Notes: generated by a model not told the origin, from the sequence alone. A DNA stretch of 64,000 bases from Chelativorans xinjiangensis (GCF_009812055.1 NZ_WQNH01000017.1:20775-84774); one strand, 5' to 3'; counted from the stretch's first letter, positions 55,201 to 63,757 are shown. Numbers and translations: made by a program.

Positions 55201-57538
55201 AGACCGACACCTGGGCATTCCGCAACATCTCGTCGTCAACGGTGACGCCGCTCAGCGTCAGCGTGCCCGTATTGGTGACGAGGAAGGAATAGGTGATGGT
55301 TTCGCCAAGGTCGATGAAGCCGTCGCCGTCGGTATCATTCAACGTGCCGGTTTTGTCGATCGACAGCCCCGGCGTCTGCTCGGGTGGCACGGTCACGCTG
55401 TCCGGCGGGCTTTCCACCGGCGGGCCGGAGGGCGGTGTGCCGGTGGCTGTTGCCGTGTTCTGCACCGAGCCGCTGTCAATGTCGTCCTGCGTCGGGGTGT
55501 AGGTCGCGGTGAAGGTGAAGGTGCCGCCCGGCGCCAGCGTCTGCGGCCCCTGATCGACCGTTACCAGCGCATCGTTCACCGTCACATCGGTGAGCGTCAC
55601 GTTGCCTGTATTGGTGACAAGGAAGGAGTAGGTGATGCTCTCGCCAGAGTCGATGAGGCCGTCGCCGTCCGTATCGTTCAGCGTGCCGGTCTTGTCGATC
55701 ACAATGGCAGGCGAGCTTGCAACCGTCACCGTGTAGTCGGCGCAGTGATCCACATCCGAACAGCTCGGGCCGGGGGTCGGCGGGGTTCCGTTATTGAAAG
55801 GATCGCGGCCACCACCCACGCTGGCATAGTTGACCTGATCTCCCAAAGCATCGGCAGTAAGCTCAACCGGCAACGCCAACCCCAGCGTGTCGCCCGATTG
55901 GCCGCTTGCAGCGATAACCTGGTTCGTAACGCAGGTGACGAGCTGGCCCGAGAACGTGCAGCTCCAGCCATTGTTCGTGTGCGTACCCGTCCAGTTTGGA
56001 AGAATTCCATCGGGAAGCAGGTCGAGCACGGTCACTTCGGCAGCGGCCACGGACGGCGGATTTCCCGTTGCTACCGGGCCGTTGTTGGTCACGGTAAGCT
56101 GGTACACGGCGCCAGCGTCATCTACCTGCCAGACATTACTCGCAGCGTTGCTGCCTTTTGTGACGGCCAGGCTCGGAGCGACAACCGTGAGCGAATGATC
56201 CTCAACCTCGCCGTCGGTCGACGTACCCGTGGGGAGGGCGAGGGAGGCCGTATTGTTGGAATAACGCAGGCGGATATAGCTGACGCCGGGCGTCAGGGTC
56301 TCCGGAATTGTCCATGTGAGGGTGGCTTCGGTGCCGGAGCACTGCGCCTCGGTACGCTCGTCCTGATCGAACGCGCCGCTGCGGTCGAAGTCGATCCACG
56401 CGGCAACCGTACCTGTCCCCGAACACAGTATCGTTTCAGACAGCTGCTCACCAGTCTGGAGCACGCTGATGGTGTAGTTTTGCGGCCAGGCGTCTTCCTC
56501 TGCCGCGCTTTCGCCATTGGCGCCATCGGTGTGAGTGGCCTCCAGCTCGGTGTCCGGGCCGCGGCTGCCCAGATAGTCGCTGTTGGGCGGCGCGAGACCG
56601 CCGGGATCATAGGTATTGGTGTTCAGATTGTACTGGTTCCCGTCCTCGGGAATGTTATCAGGCTGGAACTCCATGTCGGCGACGAGGTGCATGACCTCGC
56701 CGTAGCTTTCGGGCGCGTCGCTGAAATCAGCGTAGGGTGCGAGCAGGCCGATGGCGATCGCGGTGTTGCCGCCGCCCTTGATCTCGAAATCCATGCTGAC
56801 GTTGGGAGAGGGCGTATCGAACGCGAGGAACGTCACCGCCGCAGTGCCGTCGTCGGTGCCAGGGCCGAATCGGATGGTCCTGCCGTCAGTGCTCTTTTGC
56901 GCCATGTAGGTCCCGGCGCCAGGATTCTTGCGCATTTCGACGGCGAACCAGTGCCCATCTGCCGTGGCCTGGACATACTCGTTACTTGCACCGGTACTGC
57001 CGTTGATCGCCTCCGCGTCGGCCATAACCAAGCCCTTCAAGGGGAAGGGATCGCCGCCCAGGGTAGCAGTGCAGCTCACCGTGAAGTTCGAGATTCCGCC
57101 CCCTCGCATGATGCCGTTGATGAGCTGGTTGCTCGTGCCGGTGCCGCCGATGTTGTAAAGATCATCCAGACTGTCGCCTCTCCAATCGCCAGGACGATAG
57201 GCGAAGAGTTGCTGGCTCGCGATACTGCCGGTTTGGTGGACGATGTTGAGCAGGGTGCAGGTGACATCGAGCGAGATGCCCCCGGCAACGGAAAGGCTCG
57301 CAGAGGTCGTAGCACCATTGTTGAGCTGTGGCCTATTGGCGCTGTTATATGCGGCGGAATCACCCCAAGTCAGCCACAACACGTCATCGCGGTAGGCACT
57401 GCTCCCACCCGTTGCATATTCGGCAGACAGGGCGGGCCCGGAGGCGATAATCGAACAGAAGGCAAACAGTCCCGCGGCGCGTGCAAGAAGCAGAGAGCGA
57501 GCGCACGCGCTAGCGCGCGGCGAAACCAAATCCATCAT
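52265..57538 (-). CDS. Giant DUF11-repeat surface protein with GEVED and SdrD B-like domains
   Basis: A 1757-residue exported protein. A signal peptide lies within the first 39 residues. A GEVED domain (about 350-450) ends in DGEVEDHSLTV. A DUF11 domain at 460-600 precedes seven tandem repeats (about 611-1426), each starting near KTGTLNDTDGDG and each with a DxDxDG loop likely to bind calcium, so calcium may stiffen the stalk. A further DUF11 domain and an SdrD B-like domain (GKVFNDGNLNGYQDEGERGL) follow. The last 80 residues resemble an OmpA-like segment that may contact peptidoglycan. The stop overlaps the barrel frame. Function is unknown; adhesion or a surface stalk is likely. Confidence 0.82.
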   Translation of the reverse strand: MMDLVSPRASACARSLLLARAAGLFAFCSIIASGPALSAEYATGGSSAYRDDVLWLTWGDSAAYNSANRPQLNNGATTSASLSVAGGISLDVTCTLLNIVHQTGSIASQQLFAYRPGDWRGDSLDDLYNIGGTGTSNQLINGIMRGGGISNFTVSCTATLGGDPFPLKGLVMADAEAINGSTGASNEYVQATADGHWFAVEMRKNPGAGTYMAQKSTDGRTIRFGPGTDDGTAAVTFLAFDTPSPNVSMDFEIKGGGNTAIAIGLLAPYADFSDAPESYGEVMHLVADMEFQPDNIPEDGNQYNLNTNTYDPGGLAPPNSDYLGSRGPDTELEATHTDGANGESAAEEDAWPQNYTISVLQTGEQLSETILCSGTGTVAAWIDFDRSGAFDQDERTEAQCSGTEATLTWTIPETLTPGVSYIRLRYSNNTASLALPTGTSTDGEVEDHSLTVVAPSLAVTKGSNAASNVWQVDDAGAVYQLTVTNNGPVATGNPPSVAAAEVTVLDLLPDGILPNWTGTHTNNGWSCTFSGQLVTCVTNQVIAASGQSGDTLGLALPVELTADALGDQVNYASVGGGRDPFNNGTPPTPGPSCSDVDHCADYTVTVASSPAIVIDKTGTLNDTDGDGLIDSGESITYSFLVTNTGNVTLTDVTVNDALVTVDQGPQTLAPGGTFTFTATYTPTQDDIDSGSVQNTATATGTPPSGPPVESPPDSVTVPPEQTPGLSIDKTGTLNDTDGDGFIDLGETITYSFLVTNTGTLTLSGVTVDDEMLRNAQVSVSPGPQTLSPGGSVTFTATYAPTQGDIDTGQVENTATATGTTPSNTQVESPPDTAQVPPDQTAGLTIDKTGTLNDTDDDGLIDLGETISYTFLVTNAGTVTLTDVTVDDPMVSVGEGPQTLAPGASFTFTATYTATQDDINNGSVTNTARATGVPPSGPPLESPPDSATVPPDQTPALIIDKTGTLNDSDGDGLLDPGESISYSFLVTNTGTVTLTDVTVDDPLLRSANVSISPGPQTLAPRGRVTFTATYEPGQDEIDRGSVTNTARATGTPSSGPPEESPPDTATVPPEQTPALSIEKTGRLNDLDGDGLLDPGETISYSFLVINTGTLTLSNVTVDDPLLRNANVSVSPAPQTLAPRGRATFTANYTPTPADIDNGSVINTATATGTPPSGPPVESPPDSATVPPDQTPGLTIEKTGTLNDVDGDGLLDQGEEITFSFLVTNTGNVTLTDVTVDDPLLQNAGISVSPSPQTLASGASVTYTATYTPGQDEVDNGSVENTATATGISPAGTTLESSPDTAVVPPDPASLTLQKAGRFNDVDGDGHASTGDTLTYTLTIVNDGGQTITNVWPEDEGPTLNGQAASGPLSRFTPEPVTLGPDKQAIFTATYTLSEDDIASAAGVADGIVNTATARGRTFDGIVTSGASTSIISLPAAAPAELTVTKIANLRSIRRGEQAPFTIRVTNNAPARATDLTVVDMMPAGFRFVEGSATVGGVEVAPEIAGRNIRFAGLEVDSGNELVIQLRLLALSSAGPGEHVNRAVVEDSSGRRLTPVATAVVEILAEPVFDCGDIVGKVFNDGNLNGYQDEGERGLAGVRMATVNGWLVTTDAHGRFHVACADLPDSRIGSNFIMKLDPRTLPTGYRLTTENPRVVRLTAGKMTKLNFGAALGRVVRLDLREDAFVAGEPALNPAWAEGMDELIRILSAEQSVLRLSYFGADTELAEARLDHIEDVITERWRSNGGRYRLEIETRMEMDQ
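53260..55710 (-). repeat. Tandem coding repeats of 339-354 bp in the DUF11 gene (seven copies)
   Basis: Anchored on the KTGTLND codons, copies begin near 55683, 55344, 54990, 54651, 54297, 53943 and 53592, giving periods of 339, 354, 339, 354, 354 and 351 bases. The 15-base difference comes from a five-residue indel. The first six are closely alike and the seventh (KAGRFND) is divergent. Near-identity favours copy-number change by recombination. Confidence 0.9.
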
Positions 57539-57798
57539 TGGGTGTCCCCCAGAGTTCGTTACTAGCCGATGGCTGGGGGACGACTTAAGTCGCTGCTTTC
57601 AGTATTACTTAGCAATATGCTTACTGTTGCACACAGCAACGCAAATACAAGCGGCGCCCCTGCAAAACGGGTAGGTCTGGTGCGCGGTAGACAAAATGCC
57701 TGATTCGGTATTTCAGGATGCATGCATCATATCGAAAAATTAGCATAAACTGCTCATCGACCGGCCACGGATAGGGGCTCGCAGCACACCCGGCTACG

Positions 57799-58662
57799 TT
57801 AACGCCCGACTCGCGCGGGCGTCGTATATCTATATTTCTTCATAGTTGCAGTGAGATGGCTCTGGTTCGAAAACCCGGCCAGGTACGCGATTTCCGCAAT
57901 CGCCAACTCGCCCTTGATGAGAAAGGTCTCGGCGGCCGCAAGGCGCACCTCGATAAGATATCGGTAAGGCGGCATACCGAACGTTTCTTTAAACGCACGG
58001 ATGAAATGGACTGGTGAAAGGCCAGTCAGCGCTGCAAGTTCGCGAATCGACAATTTCCGCGAAAAATGTTCGTGCAAAAAATCGCGGACGAGCTTGGCCT
58101 TGGCTGGTGTCAAGCCACCCCTTGGGCCGGCAGTTCGCCTGCCTGATACACCATATGTTCGCAGGACATGCGCACCGAAAAGCGTGACGAGTGAATCGAC
58201 CACCAGTTCGTTCGCTCCACCAGGCCTCTGCAATTCTGCCTTCATCTCGCGGGCGATACGCAGCGCCCGCTGATCGACTGTTCCGAAGGCGGGCGGCTGC
58301 AGCGCCACGTCTGCGAGATCGAATTCTTGCGCTGCCAGATCAAGCATGCTCGCCGTGGGGATGCCGACGCAGATGTTTTCCCGTGTGGATTGCCATCTGA
58401 CCTGACTGTCCCAATTGGCCGGATTGACGACGATCATGCCCAGTGGCGCATCGTATGTCTGGAATTTGTCGCTGCCGAGACGCGCGGTGATGCCGGGCGA
58501 AGGCGCAAGCATCACCGCGAAGAAATGATGTTCGGAGACAAAGGAGTGCGTTCCAGGCGCGCGGATAGAGTGTACGACGCCGCCACGATAGGAGAAATGC
58601 CTTGGGCCTACCTCACTGGGTATTACGTCCAATATGCGACGATCGACATACTGTTTCAGCAT
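57799..58662 (-). CDS. AraC-family transcriptional regulator
   Basis: A 287-residue regulator from the ATG at 58662; a TTG at 58665 is possible. The C-terminal AraC double helix-turn-helix covers residues about 185-285 (LSIRELAALTGLSPVHFIRA, then IAEIAYLAGFSNQSHLTATM). The N-terminal cupin-like part (FVSEHHFFAVMLAPSPG) should bind a ligand. It lies on the same strand, 260 bases upstream of the DUF11 gene. That makes it a candidate regulator of the surface-protein pair. Confidence 0.88.
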   Translation of the reverse strand: MLKQYVDRRILDVIPSEVGPRHFSYRGGVVHSIRAPGTHSFVSEHHFFAVMLAPSPGITARLGSDKFQTYDAPLGMIVVNPANWDSQVRWQSTRENICVGIPTASMLDLAAQEFDLADVALQPPAFGTVDQRALRIAREMKAELQRPGGANELVVDSLVTLFGAHVLRTYGVSGRRTAGPRGGLTPAKAKLVRDFLHEHFSRKLSIRELAALTGLSPVHFIRAFKETFGMPPYRYLIEVRLAAAETFLIKGELAIAEIAYLAGFSNQSHLTATMKKYRYTTPARVGR

Positions 58663-59241
58663 CAATGCGCGGCCCCCCGTGCAAAATTTCCGCTCCGCAA
58701 CCCGCGCCGGAAAAACAAAAGAAAAAATAGACTCTTAGATGATTCGTAGAGCTGGTATATTTCTAGATGATGGCGATTGCCAGAACGATAGGTGTGGGGC
58801 CCGAGTTATGAACAGGTCGCCGGACTTCCAATGTGATGTGGCACGGACCCAGCATGCGCATCGCGCTCTGCTCCAGGGGCAACGCACAGGGGGCGAGGGA
58901 CATCTTCTAAAGCTCTTCTAGCCTCGGTCCAGTGCCGGAGCCTATTCTGACCACTGCCAGCCTGCAGGGTAGGTGTAACAGACTGCAAACGAAATGCGGC
59001 GAAGCCGCAAACATCGGCCATTTCCGGACCACATTAAGTGCGAATGGGTTCCGGCATTAGATTGGGCAGGTCGGCCTAAGCCTCCAAAGGGGTATCGTGC
59101 CGTGCTGGCCTGAACGTATTTGTCTTAACCGCCTGCCCGGCTGGTGGACGGAGCCGGACAGGCGCAGGCAAGCCATTTTGTGGTGAGGGGTGGGTGGCTT
59201 GCCGTCTCGAAATCGAATTATCTTTCTGTGTTTTTGCCGAT
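58663..59241. other. Gene-free stretch between PLA2-like gene and AraC gene
   Basis: No gene, RNA or mobile element is recognised in these 579 bases. The short open frames lack ribosome sites and family resemblance. The only structured element is the hairpin at 59167-59203. Confidence 0.5.
59167..59203 (-). terminator. Hairpin downstream of the PLA2-like gene
   Basis: GGCAAGCCA (59167-59175) and TGGCTTGCC (59195-59203) are perfect 9-base arms with a 19-base loop, about 40 bases past the stop of the minus-strand toxin-like gene. No T-run follows, so termination is only suggested by position. Confidence 0.4.
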
Positions 59242-61521
59242 TTACCCAAACAGGTTTTGGCCGGAGGATGCGTTGGGCAGATGACCACTGGTGTCGACAG
59301 CGGACTGCGAGAGCGAAGCAGGGGCAGTTTGGCTATGAGCAGAATGCGCCAGAGAGGCCATGGCCGGTGCAGGGGACCAATGGGTCAGCGCAGCATCCAT
59401 CGCGGCCGTCATGCGCGCGGCTCGCCTGCCTGAAGCTTCGATGATGCTGCGCGCCTCCGCTCCGCTCGTCGCTCCTACTGCGATACGCCCGTCGAGGTGA
59501 TAGCGCGGCAATGGCACCACCAGGCCCAGGCGTTTCTTGACACCATTGACCAGCCGCTTGATCGGGCCGTTCTTCGGCTCGGCCAGATAGCCGGTGCCGC
59601 GGCGGGCAAACGCCTCCTCATAACGCCGGTCCGCAAAGGCCTTCGTCTTGGCTTCCATGGTATCGCCGGGCAGCTCTCGCAGGAATATTTCCGTCCAGGC
59701 ATCGCCGGCCGGGGAGGGCGTCGCTCCGTCGTTGACGGCGAGAGCAACATCGCCGGCCAGGCCGGTCGTGCCATCGGTCCTGGTGAATGTGCTCGTGCCT
59801 GTGATGGCCGAACCGTCGGGGAAGGTCTTTTGCCGTTCCGCCTTCGGTTCAAGGCCGACGCTCTCGATGCCCGCCTCGGTCAGCGTTTTCAGTTCGCCAG
59901 GATCGACGTTTCCGTCCTGGTCGGCGTCCTGCCAGACGCGGGCCTTGCCGAAATCCTGATCGCCCGCATCGAGCCTGCCATTGCCATTGGTGTCATAGAG
60001 GTCTTTTGCCGCCGACATGTCGGTGTGGCCGGACGGATCGATGCCCCGGTCGCTAAGCTGGCTGACGAAATCGAGCTCCTGTCCATCGAACGTGCCGTCG
60101 CCGTTCACATCAATGCCTAAGAGCCCGTCGCCCAGGCCGATTCGGGCCGCCTTGTCCGGCACGCCGTTGCCGGTCCAGTCCAGGCCGGCGGGCGTTTGGG
60201 GATCGAGCGGTCGCACATCGATCTTGCCATCGCCGTCGAAATCGAGGGCGATGGGGGCCACGGCATCGTTGTCATGCCCTCTTCCGCTGGGCGCTCCATG
60301 AGAGCCGCTTCCCCCAATGGGAGCGCCCCCTGACCCTCCGCCTTGACCAGGTCCAGGCCCGCTAGGGCCGAGCGATGGTCCGCCTTGGCTGTGGCCCCGA
60401 CCCGGCCCTACGCTTGAGCCGCCGAAACCATTATCACCCCGGCTTGGCCGGCTTGTCGGCGTCGGAGCAGTGCTCGGCAGGCTGACACTGCCACCAGGGG
60501 AGCTTTTTCCGCCACCGGAGGAGTGGGAGGGACTGCTGCCACCAGAGGGGCGGGAGGAACTGCCGCCACGCGAGTCGCTGGTGCGGTCGCTATTTCCCCC
60601 GTACAAACTCTCGCTGAAACCCTGCCCTTGCGACCCTCGCTCACTCGAATGCCCGGACGAGCCAGATCGGTTGGCATTTTCCTGCTTTTCGCGTTCGGCA
60701 GCTGCGGCTGCCTCCTTGGCCTGTTGCTTGCGATCGGCTTCTGCTTTGGCGGCGGCCGTCTTCTTGCGCTCGATCGCCAGAGCTTTCTGCTGGGCGGGTG
60801 TCAGCGGGCGCTTGGCTTTCTGGGCGCGGCCAGCCATTTCGAGAAGCTCATTGTGGCTCAGATAGCGGATTTTCAGTTTGGACGAGTTCCCGATACTCAA
60901 AACGCCGCCGGCCTTGATGACCAGGTTCCCTTTGATCGTCCCGCTTCCTTCAAGGGCCTGCCCATCCTCGACAGTGATGTTCTTTGCGGCCTTATGAGCG
61001 GCGGCAGCCTGCTGTTCGGTGAAGGATGTCGAGGCCTTGCTCTTCTTGCCGACATCGTTGGAGCGGTTGAGCTTACGGTCATCAAGCATATCCTCCGCAA
61101 CCGCCCACATGCGGTCGAGGATTAGCTTACCAACAAAAGCTTCCTTGGCCCGCACCGCGTAAGCCTGTGCCCAGGCACGCATGGCTAAAGTACCCAGCGC
61201 CTTGTCCTTTGCCCAGGCTTTGCTTTTTTGCCAGCTATTGATGTCGGCGATCAGCTCTTCGTCGGCGGCGATGGTATCGTAGATGTCCTTGGCAAGGCTG
61301 TAAGCTTTGTCATGGGCTTTAAAGATCGTGTCCAAGGTGTCGTCAGGCTCGGGCTCAAAACTTGTCCCGTTTCGTTTGCCGCCGGTCCATCCCGGCCCGC
61401 CATATTTGCCATAGGTGGGGACCGCCGCCGCCGGATCGAGACTTTTGAGCCGATCCAGCAACCTTTGCAAATCATCCTTGGATAAGCCCTGGAGGTAAAC
61501 CATTCCGGCAGTGCTCAACAT
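59242..61521 (-). CDS. Phospholipase-A2-like protein with Gly/Ser linker and EF-hand loops, candidate toxin
   Basis: The 759-residue product has no signal peptide. Residues 37-75 contain the two signatures of small phospholipase A2 domains: a calcium loop YGGPGWTGG (40-48) and the catalytic pair HD in KAHDKAYS (His70, Asp71). Residues about 250-410 form an Ala/Lys helix, then a Gly/Ser/Pro-rich linker. Four calcium loops follow at about 424-545 (DFDGDGKID, DVNGDGTFD, DTNGNGRLD, DADQDGNVD), a pattern of secreted calcium-binding proteins. The ATG has AGGAA 8 bases upstream. Two near-identical lipoprotein genes precede it in the same direction, the arrangement of lipase toxins and their lipoprotein immunity proteins. 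The export route is unknown; type VI or the type I system in this window are candidates. Whether the domain is catalytically complete cannot be told. Confidence 0.72.
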   Translation of the reverse strand: MLSTAGMVYLQGLSKDDLQRLLDRLKSLDPAAAVPTYGKYGGPGWTGGKRNGTSFEPEPDDTLDTIFKAHDKAYSLAKDIYDTIAADEELIADINSWQKSKAWAKDKALGTLAMRAWAQAYAVRAKEAFVGKLILDRMWAVAEDMLDDRKLNRSNDVGKKSKASTSFTEQQAAAAHKAAKNITVEDGQALEGSGTIKGNLVIKAGGVLSIGNSSKLKIRYLSHNELLEMAGRAQKAKRPLTPAQQKALAIERKKTAAAKAEADRKQQAKEAAAAAEREKQENANRSGSSGHSSERGSQGQGFSESLYGGNSDRTSDSRGGSSSRPSGGSSPSHSSGGGKSSPGGSVSLPSTAPTPTSRPSRGDNGFGGSSVGPGRGHSQGGPSLGPSGPGPGQGGGSGGAPIGGSGSHGAPSGRGHDNDAVAPIALDFDGDGKIDVRPLDPQTPAGLDWTGNGVPDKAARIGLGDGLLGIDVNGDGTFDGQELDFVSQLSDRGIDPSGHTDMSAAKDLYDTNGNGRLDAGDQDFGKARVWQDADQDGNVDPGELKTLTEAGIESVGLEPKAERQKTFPDGSAITGTSTFTRTDGTTGLAGDVALAVNDGATPSPAGDAWTEIFLRELPGDTMEAKTKAFADRRYEEAFARRGTGYLAEPKNGPIKRLVNGVKKRLGLVVPLPRYHLDGRIAVGATSGAEARSIIEASGRRAARMTAAMDAALTHWSPAPAMASLAHSAHSQTAPASLSQSAVDTSGHLPNASSGQNLFG

Positions 61522-61564
61522 GTTCTATTCCTCTCTCATTCCCACAAAGCACGGCGCGTCCGTC

Positions 61565-62479
61565 TCATTTGGCCATGACGTCCACGTTGTATTTATTGAG
61601 GATCCCTCCACCCCGGTTCCAGGTCACAATCTCGATCTGCCCCTTCTCCTGAAAGCGCCCGGCGGTTACGAACAAATCATCCTGAAAGTGTAGGATACTG
61701 ATAGCTCCTATGGTCAGATCGGTGGCATCGATGCTGGCGGAGAGTGAGCCAACTTCACGGAGCGTCGCATCTGGTTCTACCCGATAAAGGATAGCCGGCG
61801 CATAGTCGGCGAGTACATAGACTTGACCTTCGTATAGAAATCCCCCGGACGGCAATTGTGTCGTGAGGGCGGTGACACGCGGCCCGATTTCCGGCTTCCC
61901 GTCCTTCATGGTGATGGTCCAGAACTCATCCGCCCCTACCCCCGCATCGACAACAACGATCCTGTCGCGTGCCGGGATGAGATCGAAGGTGGATACGATC
62001 GGGTCGCCCGTTGATTCCGCTCCATCCTCGCAAAGGACAGACCAATCGTAGAGGCTTTTCTTGGTCTCCGAATGCGACTGCAAGGCACAGTCTTTCCCAT
62101 CCAGCTGAAACGGATTGAGAATCTTCGCTGACGTCGTCCATTCGGTGCGGGTGCGGTTGGCCGCGAAGTCGTAATGCACCGTCGAATAGCGGTTGCCCTT
62201 CTTGGCGGTCAGCATGAACTGGCCTGTTGTTCCCGGCTTTTCGTTGAGACTGGTGTAATCGCCTCCCGGCAGTGACAGGGTGCGTTCGCTGCCGTCTTCA
62301 AGGTTCAGGAAATAGGCAACCGCACCCGTTTCGCGCGCAATGATGGCACCGGCGATTGGATAGCTGACGGCTAGACCGCCAAACGCGATGCTCGTTCGAA
62401 ACGAAACTTCTCTGTCTTGGCAAGCAACGAGCACCCCTTGGGCAAGTAGGAGAATAAGGGCTGTGATCGCTAAGCGCAC
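61565..62479 (-). CDS. Lipoprotein, copy 1 of a duplicated pair, candidate immunity protein
   Basis: A 304-residue protein starting at a GTG (62479) with AGGAG 7 bases upstream; longer frames run into the remnant start of another gene. The N-terminus is a lipoprotein signal with lipobox LVAC (Cys20). The mature part contains short beta-strands and repeated motifs (YFLNLEDGSERTLSLPGGDY, then FAANRTRTEWTTS) suggesting a beta-propeller-like fold. It is about as long as, and very similar to, copy 2, with long identical runs. It precedes the PLA2-like gene. Lipoprotein immunity proteins of lipase effectors act in the periplasm or outer membrane, so immunity is plausible but unproven. Confidence 0.75.
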   Translation of the reverse strand: MRLAITALILLLAQGVLVACQDREVSFRTSIAFGGLAVSYPIAGAIIARETGAVAYFLNLEDGSERTLSLPGGDYTSLNEKPGTTGQFMLTAKKGNRYSTVHYDFAANRTRTEWTTSAKILNPFQLDGKDCALQSHSETKKSLYDWSVLCEDGAESTGDPIVSTFDLIPARDRIVVVDAGVGADEFWTITMKDGKPEIGPRVTALTTQLPSGGFLYEGQVYVLADYAPAILYRVEPDATLREVGSLSASIDATDLTIGAISILHFQDDLFVTAGRFQEKGQIEIVTWNRGGGILNKYNVDVMAK

Positions 62480-62526
62480 AGGGGTACTCCTAGACTCTGC
62501 GTCACGTGCCCGGGATTGTTCGACAT
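62470..62526 (-). pseudogene. Remnant start of a second toxin-like gene between the lipoprotein copies
   Basis: Between the two lipoprotein genes lies a copy of the leader preceding the PLA2-like gene: the 41 bases before it match the 43-base gap at 61522-61564, including the ribosome site. The ATG at 62526 then opens an 18-codon frame whose first bases (ATGTCGAACAATCCCGGG) resemble the toxin start (ATGTTGAGCACTGCCGGA), and it stops at TAG inside the start of lipoprotein copy 1. This looks like a truncated toxin start left by duplication of lipoprotein plus toxin. Confidence 0.55.
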
Positions 62527-62567
62527 GCTCTATTCCTCTCATTCCCGCAAAGCGCGGTGTGTCCGTC

Positions 62568-63485
62568 TCATTTGGACATGACGTCCACGGTGTGTTTATT
62601 GAGGATCTCGCCACCCCGGCCCCAGGTCACAATCTCGATCTGCCCTTTCTCTTTGAAGCGCTCGGCGGTCACGAACAGATCGTCTTGGAAATGCAGGACG
62701 TGTGGGCCGTAGATTTCGGCGGCATTGATGCTGGCCGAAATTGGCCCTTCTTCCAGGTAGGCACCGTCTGGTGTCACACGGTACAGCGATGCTGGTTTTG
62801 GATAGACAAGTACGTACGCCTGGCCGTGATGCAGAAATCCACCTGATGGCAACGCATCGTAGGGCAAAGGCGCGGTGACACGCGGCCCGATTTCCGGCTT
62901 CCCATCCTTTATGGTGATGGTCCAGAACTCATCCTCCCCCTCCCCGGCATCGACAACAACGATCCGGTCGGGGGCGGGGATGAGATCGGAAGTGGATACG
63001 ATTGGGTCGCCTGACGATTTTGCCCCATCCTCGCAAAGGACAGACCAGTGATAAAGGCCTTTCTGCGTCTCTGCATTTGGTCGTAGGGCGCAGTCTTTCC
63101 CATCCAGCTGAAACGGGTCGAGAATCTTCGCTGACGTCGTCCATTCGGTGCGGGTGCTGTTGGCCGCGAAGTCGTAATGCACCGTCGAATAGCGGTTGCC
63201 CTTCTTGGCGGTCAGCATGAACTGGCCTGTCGTTCCCGGTTTCTCGTTGAGGCTGGTGTAATCGCCTCCCGGCAGCGACAGAGTGCGCTCGCTGCCGTCT
63301 TCAAGGTTCAGGAAATAGGCAACGATTCGATCCTCGCGAACAATGATGGCCCCCCAAACAGGATAGCTCATCGCCATATTCCCGAAGGCGGTGGTGGTGC
63401 GATGATAAGTTTCGCGATCGGCGCAGGCGATGAGGGCCATGCCTTGGGCAAGCAGAAGAATAAGGGCTGTGATAACTAAGCGCAC
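62568..63485 (-). CDS. Lipoprotein, copy 2 of a duplicated pair, candidate immunity protein
   Basis: A 305-residue protein starting at GTG 63485, with GGGAG 6-7 bases upstream. The lipobox is LIAC (Cys21). It shares long identical stretches with copy 1 (SERTLSLPGGDYTSLNEKPG, TTGQFMLTAKKGNRYSTVHY). Differences cluster in the second half and just after the lipobox, as expected if each copy was tuned to a different toxin variant. It is the first gene of the unit and lies just after an AT-rich promoter region. Confidence 0.75.
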   Translation of the reverse strand: MRLVITALILLLAQGMALIACADRETYHRTTTAFGNMAMSYPVWGAIIVREDRIVAYFLNLEDGSERTLSLPGGDYTSLNEKPGTTGQFMLTAKKGNRYSTVHYDFAANSTRTEWTTSAKILDPFQLDGKDCALRPNAETQKGLYHWSVLCEDGAKSSGDPIVSTSDLIPAPDRIVVVDAGEGEDEFWTITIKDGKPEIGPRVTAPLPYDALPSGGFLHHGQAYVLVYPKPASLYRVTPDGAYLEEGPISASINAAEIYGPHVLHFQDDLFVTAERFKEKGQIEIVTWGRGGEILNKHTVDVMSK

Positions 63486-63757
63486 AGGGTTCTCCCGGTG
63501 TCGTGCTGGGTCGTGGCCATGCGCCAAGCCGCCCTCTCGTCAGCCTCGATGCGGAGACTGGAAATGGCTAAAGAACTGATCGCGCCTGACAAAGCTGCCG
63601 ATCTCAACTCCAGAATTTTGGCCTGTCGGGGACTTCTCATAACCCAACTCGTGAAAGTTATATTGTATAAATATACAAATAAATCCATATATTGGATTTA
63701 TAATGAAGTTCTTTATCATCTTTATCAATAGTGTGACATGGATGACAAGAATAACTA
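63486..63757. promoter_or_regulatory. AT-rich region upstream of the lipoprotein/toxin unit
   Basis: The part from about 63640 to 63735 is very AT-rich and lies upstream of the minus-strand lipoprotein genes, so it probably holds their promoter. No gene is supported here; a plus-strand frame of 77 codons is AT-skewed and unlike any family. Confidence 0.4.

Noticed and set aside
53260..55710. Regular repeats resembling a CRISPR or satellite array
   Set aside because: Period is 339-354 bases and always a multiple of three; the repeats are in-frame protein domains.
55745..57565. 606-codon plus-strand open frame opposite the DUF11 gene
   Set aside because: It is the antisense shadow of a repetitive gene with strong codon bias; no family resemblance, no ribosome site.
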